Origin: an uncultured Bacteroidales bacterium
Lineage (GTDB): Bacteria > Bacteroidota > Bacteroidia > Bacteroidales > Paludibacteraceae
Reading direction: 5' to 3'
Length of the DNA: 64,000 bases
Assembly (NCBI GenBank): GCA_947164985.1
Contig: CAMUYI010000001.1
Location: 248,001 to 312,000, forward strand
In this document: positions 1 through 8,380 of the stretch, piece after piece
Position numbering within the stretch: the stretch's first letter is position 1
Layout of the letters: each line of letters starts with the position of its first letter
Position numbers and translations under genes: made by a program
The notes under the pieces: generated by a model
The model's input: the letters and a program-made list of their open reading frames with translations, nothing else
Databases searched by the model: none
Told to the model about the DNA's origin: nothing

Positions 1-346
1 GTGCGGAGAGAGCCGCAGGAAAGACGATACGGTTATTAAGGTCCGCAAGCAGATTAATGGCAGGAATAGCACAAATCATGATGCCTATCGCGACGAGACA
101 GAGGAAACCGTCCGGTCGGGTATCCATACGGAGCCAGGTGAAGGGACGATGATTGTCAGACCAGATGGCGGCACAGAGGATCGGCGGCAGAAGGAAAGTA
201 GCTGTCGTTTGGGCGAACTGAAGCCATTTGAGGGAGGCAGTGGACTGCGCATCGGCGATGAGGAGCCATGCTCCCATGACGAAGAGGGTAAGGACCGCCA
301 TGGTGGCGAGCCAAAGGATAATTTGAACAAAAGGATTCTTTTTCAT
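1..346 (-). CDS. CPBP-family membrane protein, N-terminal part only (runs off the window edge)
   Basis: Reading leftwards from the ATG at 346, the frame stays open to base 1 (115 codons). It starts MKKNPFVQIILWLATMAVL and shows at least three hydrophobic segments (about residues 7-30, 42-60 and 82-97). The stretch ASLKWLQFAQTTATFLLPP and the later AIPAINLLADLNN are the pattern I associate with the N-terminus of Bacteroidales CPBP (CAAX-type) intramembrane metalloproteases. The catalytic EExxR and later motifs would lie outside the window, so function is inferred from the N-terminus only. A consensus promoter lies directly upstream (351-382). Its -7 box ends only 4 bases before the ATG, so the mRNA may be leaderless, or translation may start at a later Met (residue 15). 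Confidence 0.6.
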   Translation of the reverse strand, partial: MKKNPFVQIILWLATMAVLTLFVMGAWLLIADAQSTASLKWLQFAQTTATFLLPPILCAAIWSDNHRPFTWLRMDTRPDGFLCLVAIGIMICAIPAINLLADLNNRIVFPAALSA

Positions 347-350
347 GCCG

Positions 351-382
351 CAAAGGTACTACAAAAATTGCATATATGCAAA
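351..382 (-). promoter_or_regulatory. Bacteroidota-type promoter for the CPBP-like gene
   Basis: Read on the minus strand there is TTTG (382-379), a 20-nt spacer and TACCTTTG (358-351), a perfect -33/-7 pair of the Bacteroidota housekeeping sigma factor. The -33 TTTG is followed by CATATATG, an extension that recurs at other promoters in this window. Confidence 0.8.
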
Positions 383-397
383 TTTTTTACCAAATTA

Positions 398-429
398 TTT
401 GCGTATATGAGAAAAAAGTTGTACCTTTG
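398..429 (+). promoter_or_regulatory. Bacteroidota-type promoter for the isomerase/aldolase operon
   Basis: TTTG (398-401), 20-nt spacer, TACCTTTG (422-429). It diverges from the promoter at 351-382. Predicted transcription start is around 434, giving a leader of about 50 nt before the ATG at 483. Confidence 0.8.
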
Positions 430-482
430 CACCCGCAAAGGTTAGAAACACGCAATAATAGAAACCAAAAAAATATACAACC

Positions 483-1571
483 ATGTTACACAAATTACGT
501 TCTCAACTCCACACGGAGGCCTTAGAGGTACCATTCAAGGTGTCTGATTCATTCATTGAAGAAAATCAAGTAGTAGCCGTTCTTTCGGGAGGTACGGAGG
601 CGCTGTTTATGGATCTTGTTCGCGAGAAGAAGATTGACCTGAAGCGTCCTGTTTATCTGATGGTAAGCGGATTCAGTAACTCTATTCCGGCTGCTTTGGA
701 GATCTTGAGTTTCATTCGTCAGCGCAAAGGTATTGCGAAGATCATGCAGCATCCGAATGACACGGTTTTTGTGGATGAGAGCGAGACCGCATCGTTAACC
801 CGCGTCCCGCTCAAGAAAGTGCTGAAGAACGATAAGAAATTGCGTCTGGGTGTAGTAGGAAATAGTCAAGATTGGTTGATTGCTTCGCAGGTAGATTACA
901 AAGCCGTGTTGGCGGATATGAACTGCGAGTTGATCGATATCCCGTTTGAGGAGTTAAGCAGTCTGGGTGAAGTGGACCCGGGTATGAAGGGAGCAGAGGC
1001 GATCTATGCTCGCGAGAAAGAGATCATTGCGAAATATAAATTGGACGGTATCACGGTTCGTTGCTTCGACATGTTCACCACAGTAAAGAACACGGGTTGT
1101 GTAGCAGTCAGCAAACTGCAAGATGAAGGTATTCCGGCAGGTTGCGAAGGCGATATCCCGGTACTGCTGACGATGATCGCATGCCGTCAGTTAACCGGAG
1201 AACCGGCATTCATGGGCAGTCCGGCACGTATCTTACCGGACGGACAGATCCTGTTGGCGAAATGTACGATCGCGCTCTCGATGACGAAGAAGCATGAGTA
1301 CACGACGCATTTTGAGTCCGGTATCGGTGTAGCTATCCACGGCGAAGTAGAGCCGGGTGACTATACGCTGGTTAAGTTGAGTCATGACCTGCAGCGTCTG
1401 TTGGCCGTGAACGTGAAAGTGACGCGTTGCCAATACGAGCAGAACATGTGCCGTACGCAGATCTGGATCCAGTCGACGCCGATCGTGAGTCAGTACCTGC
1501 TGACGAACCCGCTGTCCGATCACCATGTATTGATCAAGGGTCATCACGCTGCTAAATTCTGGAGAGAGTAA
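483..1571 (+). CDS. L-fucose isomerase-like protein (COG2407-type), full-length paralogue
   Basis: A 362-residue cytosolic protein. Residues about 30-110 form an N-terminal domain (VAVLSGGTEALF, then MVSGFSNSIPAALEIL) and residues about 118-362 a C-terminal domain with CEGDIPVLLTM and TTHFESGIGVAIHG. The overall pattern matches L-fucose/L-arabinose-isomerase-fold proteins, though it is much shorter than true FucI (about 590 residues). Its C-terminal domain is closely repeated in the next gene. First gene of an apparent operon with that paralogue, class II aldolase and a CoA-transferase, with a promoter at 398-429. The substrate cannot be told; the aldolase neighbour suggests sugar-phosphate or sugar-acid metabolism, which is inference. 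Confidence 0.6.
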   Translation: MLHKLRSQLHTEALEVPFKVSDSFIEENQVVAVLSGGTEALFMDLVREKKIDLKRPVYLMVSGFSNSIPAALEILSFIRQRKGIAKIMQHPNDTVFVDESETASLTRVPLKKVLKNDKKLRLGVVGNSQDWLIASQVDYKAVLADMNCELIDIPFEELSSLGEVDPGMKGAEAIYAREKEIIAKYKLDGITVRCFDMFTTVKNTGCVAVSKLQDEGIPAGCEGDIPVLLTMIACRQLTGEPAFMGSPARILPDGQILLAKCTIALSMTKKHEYTTHFESGIGVAIHGEVEPGDYTLVKLSHDLQRLLAVNVKVTRCQYEQNMCRTQIWIQSTPIVSQYLLTNPLSDHHVLIKGHHAAKFWRE

Positions 1572-1573
1572 TT

Positions 1574-1608
1574 GGAAATTAAAAATTAAAAATTACGAAT
1601 TAAGAATT
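1574..1608. repeat. Heptamer tandem repeat, about 5 units, intergenic
   Basis: Five 7-bp units ending in AATT (variants GGAAATT, AAAAATT, ACGAATT, AAGAATT) fill the gap between the two isomerase-like genes and end 7 bases before the second ATG. Confidence 0.8.
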
Positions 1609-1615
1609 CAAAGGA

Positions 1616-2395
1616 ATGGTATTCAAGCCGTCTGATAAGGTTCTTTGGTCGCAGGAGAAACTGCGGTTGGGCGTGGTAGGTAAACCGTCCGATTGGTTGA
1701 TTGCATCGAACGTCAACTATACGGATGTGCTGCAACGGATGCATATCGAGATCGTGGATATCCCGATCGAAGAGGTGACGCGTCTGGGTGTAGTGGATCC
1801 GGGTATGAAGGGTGCAGAAGCGATCTATACACGACTCAAAGAAATCGTGAAGCAGTATGACCTGCAAGGCGTGACACTACGTTGCTTCGACCTGTTGACA
1901 ACGATCAAGAACACGGGTTGTATCGCGTTGAGTAAGTTGAATGACGAAGGTATTCCCGCGGCCTGCGAAGGCGATATTCCGACACTGCTGACGATGATGG
2001 TGGCGAAGAAGTTGACCGGTGAGTTATGCTTCCAAGCCAACCCTGCACGTATCGAAGCGAACGGTGAGATCCTCTTGGCACACTGTACATTGCCTTTAGG
2101 CATGACCGAGAAGCACGAGTACACGACGCATTTCGAATCGGGTATCGGTGTGGCTATCCACGGTGACCTGCCGACGGGCGACTACACGCTGATCAAGATG
2201 AGCGGTGACATGGAGCGGATGCTGGCGGTGGATGTAGAGTTGGAGCGTTGTCAGTTCGAACCCAACCTCTGCCGCACGCAGGTGTGGATCAAGACGACGG
2301 AGGACGTGGTGAAGTATTTCCTGAACGATCCGATTGCGAATCACCATGTGCTGATTCGGGGGCATCATGAGAAGGAATTCAAAATTAAAAATTAA
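1616..2395 (+). CDS. L-fucose isomerase-like protein, short paralogue lacking the N-terminal domain
   Basis: A 259-residue protein closely similar along its whole length to residues about 105-362 of the upstream gene (shared LRLGVVG, DPGMKGAEAIY, CEGDIP, TTHFESGIGVAIHG). It lacks the first ~100 residues that carry the SGGTE motif. It begins MVFKPSDKVLWSQEKLRLG. No stop or frameshift is visible, so it looks like a functional one-domain protein, either a tandem duplicate that lost its first domain or a partner subunit. The last residues (EFKIKN) are encoded by a heptamer repeat. It is followed by fba. Substrate unknown. Confidence 0.6.
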   Translation: MVFKPSDKVLWSQEKLRLGVVGKPSDWLIASNVNYTDVLQRMHIEIVDIPIEEVTRLGVVDPGMKGAEAIYTRLKEIVKQYDLQGVTLRCFDLLTTIKNTGCIALSKLNDEGIPAACEGDIPTLLTMMVAKKLTGELCFQANPARIEANGEILLAHCTLPLGMTEKHEYTTHFESGIGVAIHGDLPTGDYTLIKMSGDMERMLAVDVELERCQFEPNLCRTQVWIKTTEDVVKYFLNDPIANHHVLIRGHHEKEFKIKN

Positions 2396-2408
2396 GAATT
2401 CAAAATTA
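2374..2408. repeat. Heptamer tandem repeat, 5 units, overlapping the 3' end of the short isomerase-like gene
   Basis: Units GGAATTC, AAAATTA (three copies) and AGAATTC at exact 7-bp spacing. The repeat encodes the last six residues and supplies the stop codon of the upstream gene. Confidence 0.8.
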
Positions 2409-2448
2409 TAATCTTAAAATTTATTATCTATTCAAATATTTTAAAACT

Positions 2449-3450
2449 ATGGTAAGTTACAAAGAATTAGGTCTTGTGAACACCCGTGAGATGTTTGCAA
2501 AGGCAATCAAGGGAGGCTATGCTATCCCGGCATTTAACTTCAACAACATGGAGCAGTTACAGGCTATCATCAAGGCTTCGGCTGAGACGAAGAGTCCGGT
2601 GATCCTGCAGGTATCGAAAGGTGCGCGTAACTACGCTAACCAGACGCTGCTCCGTTACATGGCACAAGGTGCTGTTGAGTACGCAAAAGAACTGGGTTGG
2701 GAGCATCCGCAGATCTGTCTGCACCTCGACCACGGAGACAGCTTTGAGCTCTGCAAGAGTTGTGTGGACTTCGGTTTCTCGAGCGTGATGATTGATGCTT
2801 CTTCTCTCCCGTACGAAGAGAACATCGCATTGACGAAGAAAGTAGTAGACTATGCACATCAGTATGATGTAACGGTTGAGGCTGAGCTCGGTGTATTGGC
2901 AGGTGTTGAGGACGAGGTTTCGTCAGCAGTAAGCCACTATACGAAGCCGGAAGAGGTAGTTGATTTCGCAACCCGTACGGGATGTGACTCGTTGGCTATC
3001 TCGATTGGTACGAGCCACGGAGCATACAAGTTCACTCCGGAGCAGTGTACGCGTGACCCGAAAACCGGCCGTCTTGTTCCTCCTCCATTGGCATTCGACG
3101 TGCTCGACGCTATCATGGAGCAACTCCCGGGCTTCCCGATCGTACTGCACGGTTCGTCTTCCGTTCCGCAAGAGTACGTAGATATGATCAACAAGTACGG
3201 TGGTAAGTTGCCGGATGCAGTAGGTATTCCTGAGGAGCAACTCCGTAAGGCAGCTAAATCGGCCGTTTGCAAAATCAATATCGACTCCGACAGCCGTCTG
3301 GCCTTCACCGCAGCTGTTCGTAAGGTATTCGCTGAGAAACCGGGTGAGTTCGATCCGCGTAAGTACTGCGGTCCTGCACGTGACTTGATGACCGAGCTCT
3401 ATAAGCACAAAATCATCAACGTGCTGGGTTCTGACGGAAAGGCTGAGTAA
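2449..3450 (+). CDS. fba: Class II fructose-bisphosphate aldolase
   Basis: Reversible cleavage of fructose-1,6-bisphosphate to DHAP and glyceraldehyde-3-phosphate in the cytosol (glycolysis/gluconeogenesis). A 333-residue zinc enzyme. AIPAFNFNNMEQ near residue 25 and LHLDHGDS at 91-98 (catalytic Asp94, zinc-ligand His95) are the class II signatures; GVLAGVEDE and VLHGSSSVP follow in the expected order. Length fits the Bacteroidales form. The ATG at 2449 is the only sensible start. Third gene of the co-directional block that begins with two isomerase-like proteins; a heptamer repeat separates it from the CoA-transferase. Confidence 0.93.
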   Translation: MVSYKELGLVNTREMFAKAIKGGYAIPAFNFNNMEQLQAIIKASAETKSPVILQVSKGARNYANQTLLRYMAQGAVEYAKELGWEHPQICLHLDHGDSFELCKSCVDFGFSSVMIDASSLPYEENIALTKKVVDYAHQYDVTVEAELGVLAGVEDEVSSAVSHYTKPEEVVDFATRTGCDSLAISIGTSHGAYKFTPEQCTRDPKTGRLVPPPLAFDVLDAIMEQLPGFPIVLHGSSSVPQEYVDMINKYGGKLPDAVGIPEEQLRKAAKSAVCKINIDSDSRLAFTAAVRKVFAEKPGEFDPRKYCGPARDLMTELYKHKIINVLGSDGKAE

Positions 3451-3482
3451 TTAAAAATTAAAAATTAAGAATTAAGAATTAA
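3451..3482. repeat. Heptamer tandem repeat, about 4.5 units, fills the fba-CoA-transferase gap
   Basis: Units TTAAAAA (two) and TTAAGAA (two) plus a partial TTAA. The repeat starts at the base after the fba stop codon and ends at the base before the next ATG, so the whole intergenic gap is repeat. Confidence 0.85.
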
Positions 3483-4979
3483 ATGGCACTTCCTTTCATG
3501 ACAGCGGAGCAAGCCGCTGAATTGATACAACATGGTGACGTCTTAGGCATGGGTGGTTTTACCGCTACCGGAGTGCCTAAGGCGGTTCCTTTTGCATTAG
3601 CACAACGCGCAGAGCGTCTTCATGCGGAAGGCAAACCTTTCCGTGTAGGTTTGGAGACAGGAGCTTCGATGGGTGACAGTTGTGACGGTGCTTTGGCGCG
3701 TGCACACGCGGTGGAGTTCCGTACGCCGTACCAGTCGAACAAGTCGATGCGCGAGGAGATCAATGCGGAAGGTACGCACTATTTCGACGGTCACCTGAGT
3801 CACATGCCGCAGGATCTGCGTTATGGATTTCTTCCGAAGCCCAATTGGGCGATCATCGAGGCATCGTACGTAGGTGAGGATGGTACGATCGTGCCGGCAG
3901 CCGGTATCGGTATCATGCCGACGATTTGTCGTTTGGCGGATAAGATCATCGTGGAGTGGAACGAGATGTTCCCTGCTTCGATGCGCGGTATGCATGACCT
4001 GTACGAGCCGCTTGACCCGCCTCAGCGCCGCGAGATACCAATCTATAAACCCTCTGATCGCTGCGGCTCTGATCATATCAAGGTCGATCCGGCGAAGATT
4101 GCTGCTGTCGTTAAGACCAATCGTCCGAATGAGATCCCGGCATTTACACCGGTGGACGAAGTGACGGCAAAGATCGGCTCTAACGTAGCGGCCTTCCTGG
4201 AAGCAGAGATGAAAGCGGGACGTATCCCGGCTTCTTTCCTGCCGATCCAGAGTGGTGTAGGTAACGTAGCGAATGCGGTACTGGGTGAACTGGGAAAGAA
4301 CCCCCATATCCCGCCATTTGAGATGTACTCGGAGGTGATTCAAGACTCTGTGGTTGACCTCATCAAAGCCGGTCATTGTAAGTTCGCTTCGGGATGCTCC
4401 TTGCGTCTGGTAGAAGCGAAAATGGCAGAGGTGTTAGCAGATCTGGATTTCTATCGTGATAAGTTGTTACTCCGTCCGCAAGAGACGTCCAATAGTCCGG
4501 AGATCGCGCGTCGACTCGGTATCATCGCCATCAATACCGCCCTTGAGGCAGATATTTACGGTAATGTCAACTCGACGCATGTATGCGGCGTCAAGATGAT
4601 GAACGGTATCGGTGGTAGCGGTGATTTCGCCCGCAACGCCTATATCTCTATCTTCACGACCGCTTCGACGGCTAAGAACGGCGCTATCTCGTCGATTGTA
4701 CCGATGGTGACGCACCTCGATCACAGTGAGCACAGCGTCAAAGTACTGGTGACCGAGCAAGGTGTAGCTGACCTGCGTGGTAAGAGTCCGCGTCAACGCG
4801 CCGAAGAGATCATCAATAACTGCGTGGCTCCGGAATATCGCGAGATGCTACGGGACTATCTGAAGCATGCTAAACACGGACAGACCCAACATAACCTGTC
4901 CCTCGCTTTTGCGATGCACGAGGAGTTCCTCAAGAGCGGCGATATGCGGAATACGAAATGGGAGAATTATCTCCGTTGA
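3483..4979 (+). CDS. Acetyl-CoA hydrolase/CoA-transferase family protein (probable succinate:acetate or propionate CoA-transferase)
   Basis: A 498-residue cytosolic enzyme of the Cat1/AarC-type acyl-CoA transferase family. Visible motifs are GMGGFTATGVPKAVP near the N-terminus, PFEMYSEVIQD (the family's conserved Glu that forms the glutamyl-CoA thioester is in this segment), CGVKMMNGIGGSGDF, and LVTEQGVADLRGKSPRQRA. In Bacteroidales this family links succinate/propionate or acetate fermentation to CoA exchange; which acyl pair is used cannot be read here. Last gene of the block; its 3' end overlaps the convergent EEP gene by 13 bp. Confidence 0.85.
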   Translation: MALPFMTAEQAAELIQHGDVLGMGGFTATGVPKAVPFALAQRAERLHAEGKPFRVGLETGASMGDSCDGALARAHAVEFRTPYQSNKSMREEINAEGTHYFDGHLSHMPQDLRYGFLPKPNWAIIEASYVGEDGTIVPAAGIGIMPTICRLADKIIVEWNEMFPASMRGMHDLYEPLDPPQRREIPIYKPSDRCGSDHIKVDPAKIAAVVKTNRPNEIPAFTPVDEVTAKIGSNVAAFLEAEMKAGRIPASFLPIQSGVGNVANAVLGELGKNPHIPPFEMYSEVIQDSVVDLIKAGHCKFASGCSLRLVEAKMAEVLADLDFYRDKLLLRPQETSNSPEIARRLGIIAINTALEADIYGNVNSTHVCGVKMMNGIGGSGDFARNAYISIFTTASTAKNGAISSIVPMVTHLDHSEHSVKVLVTEQGVADLRGKSPRQRAEEIINNCVAPEYREMLRDYLKHAKHGQTQHNLSLAFAMHEEFLKSGDMRNTKWENYLR

Positions 4980-5785
4980 GGTTCGATCGATAAAGTAGCG
5001 ATCACGGGTTTGTGATCAGAACCATTGGTTTCCGCCACAGAACAGGCGGAAGGAAGAAAGGGTTCGGAACAGAGGATATAATCTATCCGAAGTCCGAATC
5101 CTTTCTTCATGCACGTAGGCCCCAAACGCCAAGGATGGACGGTGAGCCACGCGTCATGGAGCCCCGCGGCGATATGCTGATAGGCATAACTCCAGACAGG
5201 CGCATTGAAATCGCCTACGACGATGACGGGATAAGGGCTGGCGTCGATCTCCGTGCGCACCACCCTCGCCTGTTCATTGCGTAAGGGAACGGCACGCTGC
5301 CATTTGGCTTTGAGGCGTTTAAGGGAAGAGAGGATACCTTCGTAGTTACGTTGCTTCTCCGCCTCAGCGATATCTTCGGGCGTGAAGTTATAGGACTCAA
5401 GGTGATTATTGATCAAGCGGAAGGTATCGGTGCCAACGACCACATCACAACGGTTGGAGAGGTTGCCCCGCGACTCATAATGAATGCTCTGCTTATGGAT
5501 AAGCGGGTACTTGGACCAGACCATCGTGCCGTACTGATGGCGGCTGTTATAAACCGAGAAATCGAGGTAGGAGTACGGATATTTGGTGCTGAGTGCCTGC
5601 TTCACTTCGGGTAAGGTGAGAAACCTCGCATCCTTATAGACATCTACCTCCTGCAGGCAGATGATATCTGCATCCTGGGCACAGAGATAGTGGAGCACCT
5701 CGTTCTGCGCTGGTTTCTTAAACTCCCCCATCCTACCCGTGTTCCAGGTGAGGATAGTGATGGCTATGATTAAAGCATTCAGCAT
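4967..5785 (-). CDS. Endonuclease/exonuclease/phosphatase (EEP) fold hydrolase
   Basis: A 272-residue Mg-dependent phosphohydrolase-fold protein. Metal and catalytic motifs are in the family order: TWNTG near residue 13, ICLQEVD near 42, NNHLES near 122, GDFNAPV near 190, and the terminal SDHKP. The N-terminus is hydrophobic (LNALIIAITILTWN), possibly a weak signal or anchor. Members act on nucleic acids, phosphoinositides or other phosphodiesters, so the substrate is open. The ATG lies inside a heptamer repeat, and the gene follows porX on the same strand with 14 bp between them. Another EEP protein is encoded at 22667-23530. Confidence 0.75.
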   Translation of the reverse strand: MLNALIIAITILTWNTGRMGEFKKPAQNEVLHYLCAQDADIICLQEVDVYKDARFLTLPEVKQALSTKYPYSYLDFSVYNSRHQYGTMVWSKYPLIHKQSIHYESRGNLSNRCDVVVGTDTFRLINNHLESYNFTPEDIAEAEKQRNYEGILSSLKRLKAKWQRAVPLRNEQARVVRTEIDASPYPVIVVGDFNAPVWSYAYQHIAAGLHDAWLTVHPWRLGPTCMKKGFGLRIDYILCSEPFLPSACSVAETNGSDHKPVIATLSIEPQRR

Positions 5786-5803
5786 TCAGTAGTCAGTGTT
5801 CAG
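5776..5803. repeat. Heptamer tandem repeat, 4 units, spans the porX stop to the EEP start
   Basis: Plus-strand units CATTCAG (two), TAGTCAG and TGTTCAG. On the minus strand the repeat contains the start ATG of the EEP gene and touches the last bases of porX. Confidence 0.85.
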
Positions 5804-7350
5804 TTTTTTCTCGGCACAAGCGTGACGAGAGGAATGATCATCTCTTCGAGGGAGATGCCGCCGTGCTGGAAGGTATTGCGGTAGTACTGGGCGTAGTAAT
5901 TGAACTGGTTAGGATACGCAAAGAAGTCCGAACCCGTGCAGAAAGCATAGGAACTGCTGACGTTGGGGCACGGCAGGCCAACCTGCTTGGGTTGTTCGAT
6001 GAAGAAAACGGACTTATCGCTGCAGTTGAGGGCTTTGCCTACTTTGTAACGGATATTGGTATTGGTGTTCTTATCCGCGATGATCTGCACGGCATTCTTG
6101 ACGCGAGTGGTACCATGGTCGGTAGTGAGCACCAACGTGAAACCTAAGTCTGCGGCGCGGCGCAGCAGTTCGTAGGTAGGTGAATGGCGGAACCAACTGA
6201 GCGTCAGACTGCGGTACGCCGCCTCATCGTTCGCCAATTCGCGCATCATCTTACTCTCTGTACGCGAATGCGAGAGCATGTCGATGAAATTGAGTACGAC
6301 GATGTTAAGAGGCGTCTGCACGGACTTAAGTTGGGCGATGACGCGTTCACAGAAATCGCTCTCGTTGACCTTCCAGTAATTGAAAGTCTCGCGGCGACGA
6401 TACCGGTCGAGAAGCGTCTGAACCAGTTCTTTCTCATGCTGGTTCTTACTCTCTTCGTCTCCTTCTTCGACCCAAAGGTTCGGGAACATCTGCTGTATCT
6501 GAAGGGGCATCAGACCTGAGAAGATCGCATTGCGCGCATACTGCGTGGCTGTCGGCAGGATGGAGGTGTACTGTTCCTCGTGCTGCACGGTGTAGAACTC
6601 ACTGATAAGCGGTTGGATAGTCTTCCATTGGTCGTAACGGAAGTTATCGATGACGCACAAAAGCACTTTTTTTCCTTCATCCAAAAGCGGGAAGACAGAG
6701 TGTTTCATTACGTCCTGAGACATGATTGGTCGTTCGCCTGCAAACCAACTCTCATAGTTCTTAGCGATCCATTTGGCAAAGGCGGCATTCGCTTGCGTAC
6801 GTTGATCTTCGATAAGCGAACGCATGGGACTATTCTCCAGTTCGATATCCCAACGGCTGAGTGTCCGTTCGATCGCTTGCCACTCTTCGATGGTAGTGGC
6901 GGTATCGATCATATAGGAGATGTCAGACCATTCCTGGCGATAGTTCTGTTGCACTTGCTCCGTGACGATATCGCGGCTGTGGATATGTTTCTTGAGGCAG
7001 AGGAGAATCTGCGAGGGGTTGACAGGTTTGATGAGATAATCGGCTATTTTCTCTCCGATCGCCTGCTCCATGATATGCTCTTCTTCGGACTTGGTGATCA
7101 TCACGACCGGCACTTCCGGATGCAGACGCTTGATCTCCTGCAGCGTCTCCAGACCCGACATACCCGGCATATTTTCGTCCAAGAAAACGATGTCGAATTG
7201 ATTGGATATTGGAGATTGGATATTGGAAAACAGATCCAAGGCGTCCTCCCCGTTAGAAGCGGTGATGACTTCGTAACCCTTGCCTTTTAAATAGATGATA
7301 TACGGTTGTAACAAGTCGATCTCGTCGTCAACCCAAAGTATTTGGCTCAT
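5800..7350 (-). CDS. porX: PorX: response regulator with PglZ-type phosphatase-fold output domain
   Basis: Receiver domain at residues 1-125 with the full active site: acidic pair Asp8/Asp9, phospho-acceptor Asp58 (FLDENMPG), Thr86 and Lys108. It is followed by a linker and a PglZ/alkaline-phosphatase-superfamily domain (LLCVIDNFRYDQW near 230, LNFIDMLSHSR near 350, TTDHGTTRV near 403). This architecture and the 516-residue length match PorX, which controls the type IX secretion system in Porphyromonas and relatives. Residues 41-50 are encoded by a heptamer repeat, enlarging the loop before strand beta-3 without breaking the frame. The start overlaps rluD by 23 bp. Its usual kinase partner PorY is not in the window. 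Confidence 0.92.
   Translation of the reverse strand: MSQILWVDDEIDLLQPYIIYLKGKGYEVITASNGEDALDLFSNIQSPISNQFDIVFLDENMPGMSGLETLQEIKRLHPEVPVVMITKSEEEHIMEQAIGEKIADYLIKPVNPSQILLCLKKHIHSRDIVTEQVQQNYRQEWSDISYMIDTATTIEEWQAIERTLSRWDIELENSPMRSLIEDQRTQANAAFAKWIAKNYESWFAGERPIMSQDVMKHSVFPLLDEGKKVLLCVIDNFRYDQWKTIQPLISEFYTVQHEEQYTSILPTATQYARNAIFSGLMPLQIQQMFPNLWVEEGDEESKNQHEKELVQTLLDRYRRRETFNYWKVNESDFCERVIAQLKSVQTPLNIVVLNFIDMLSHSRTESKMMRELANDEAAYRSLTLSWFRHSPTYELLRRAADLGFTLVLTTDHGTTRVKNAVQIIADKNTNTNIRYKVGKALNCSDKSVFFIEQPKQVGLPCPNVSSSYAFCTGSDFFAYPNQFNYYAQYYRNTFQHGGISLEEMIIPLVTLVPRKN
7201..7228. repeat. Heptamer tandem repeat, 4 units, inside porX
   Basis: Units ATTGGAT, ATTGGAG, ATTGGAT and ATTGGAA at exact 7-bp period. 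They encode residues 41-50 of PorX, just before the beta-strand carrying the phospho-acceptor Asp58. Confidence 0.85.
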
Positions 7351-8380
7351 AGTTTCTCCATTTATTGATTAGGTTTGTCATATCTTCCGGCCACTCACTG
7401 TCGAAGAACATGCGTTCGCCTGTGCGCGGATGCGTGAACCCTAAGGTACGCGCGTGTAGCACTTGACGCGGACAGAGGGCGAAACAATTCTCGATATATT
7501 GCCGGTATTTCTGCGTACGAAGACCTTTTAGGATCTCGCATCCTCCGTATTTCTCGTCTGCAAAGAGCGGATGACCGATATGCTTCATGTGTACGCGTAT
7601 CTGGTGTGTTCGACCTGTCTCCAGACGGCACTCGACAAGGGTGACATAGGGAAATTGTTCGAGTACCCGCCAATGCGTGATGGCCTCTTTGGCCTGCGGA
7701 CACTCTTCGAGGTCCCACACCCGATAGATCGTACGGTCTCTGTTATCGCGAGCAAGTGCTCCTTCGATGGTACCGCTCTGCTCTTTGAAGGTACCCCAGA
7801 CGAGGGCATTATAGGTGCGTTCGGTGGTATGATCAAAGAACTGCTTGGCAAGATGCGCTTTGGCTTCGGGCGTCTTGGCGATAAGGAGTAATCCGGAGGT
7901 ATCTTTGTCAATACGATGCACGAGACCGATGGAAGGATCGTTGATATCTACTATTTGGTCATTTACCATTTGGTCATTGTGCGCAAAATGCCACGCGAGG
8001 GCGTGAAGGAGCGTGTGCTCGTAGTTGCCATGACCGGGATGGACGACAAGGCCGGCAGGTTTATTGACGACCAGCAGGTCTTCATCCTCATAGACGATAT
8101 TGAGGGGGATATTTTCCGGCGTGATGGTAAAGTCATGGGGTTCATGATCGAGCAACACCTGGATTATATCACCGGGTTTGACGCGGTAGTTGGAGGCGAC
8201 GGGTGAACCATTGACCCACACATTACCTGCATCCGCAGCCGTTTGGATACGGTTACGGCTGGTATTGGTCATGTGCTCAGCGAGGTATTTGTCGATACGC
8301 TCTTTGCCTTGACCCTTATCGACTTCGCATCGCCAACGTTCAAATAACTCCTCTTGTTCTATGTCATCAAAACCATTCAT
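7328..8380 (-). CDS. rluD: RluD-type 23S rRNA pseudouridine synthase
   Basis: Isomerises uridine to pseudouridine in rRNA (RluA family). S4 RNA-binding domain at about residues 26-85 (ERIDKYLAEH, VWVNGSPV, VKPGDII). The catalytic domain contains VNKPAGLVVHPG (105-115) and HRIDKDTSGLL with catalytic Asp158, then GRTHQIRVHM. 350 residues, normal for the family; RluD rather than another RluA paralogue is inferred from the S4 domain. A short repeat encodes residues about 134-143 (QMVNDQIVDI), an insertion before the catalytic motif. Overlaps the PASTA gene by 14 bp at its start and porX by 23 bp at its end, so the three are probably translationally coupled. Confidence 0.85.
   Translation of the reverse strand: MNGFDDIEQEELFERWRCEVDKGQGKERIDKYLAEHMTNTSRNRIQTAADAGNVWVNGSPVASNYRVKPGDIIQVLLDHEPHDFTITPENIPLNIVYEDEDLLVVNKPAGLVVHPGHGNYEHTLLHALAWHFAHNDQMVNDQIVDINDPSIGLVHRIDKDTSGLLLIAKTPEAKAHLAKQFFDHTTERTYNALVWGTFKEQSGTIEGALARDNRDRTIYRVWDLEECPQAKEAITHWRVLEQFPYVTLVECRLETGRTHQIRVHMKHIGHPLFADEKYGGCEILKGLRTQKYRQYIENCFALCPRQVLHARTLGFTHPRTGERMFFDSEWPEDMTNLINKWRNYEPNTLG
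7953..7979. repeat. Short tandem repeat (15-bp period, made of 7+8) inside the pseudouridine synthase gene
   Basis: ATTTGGTCATTTACC is followed directly by ATTTGGTCATT. It encodes residues about 134-143 in an insertion just before the catalytic HRID motif. Confidence 0.7.
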
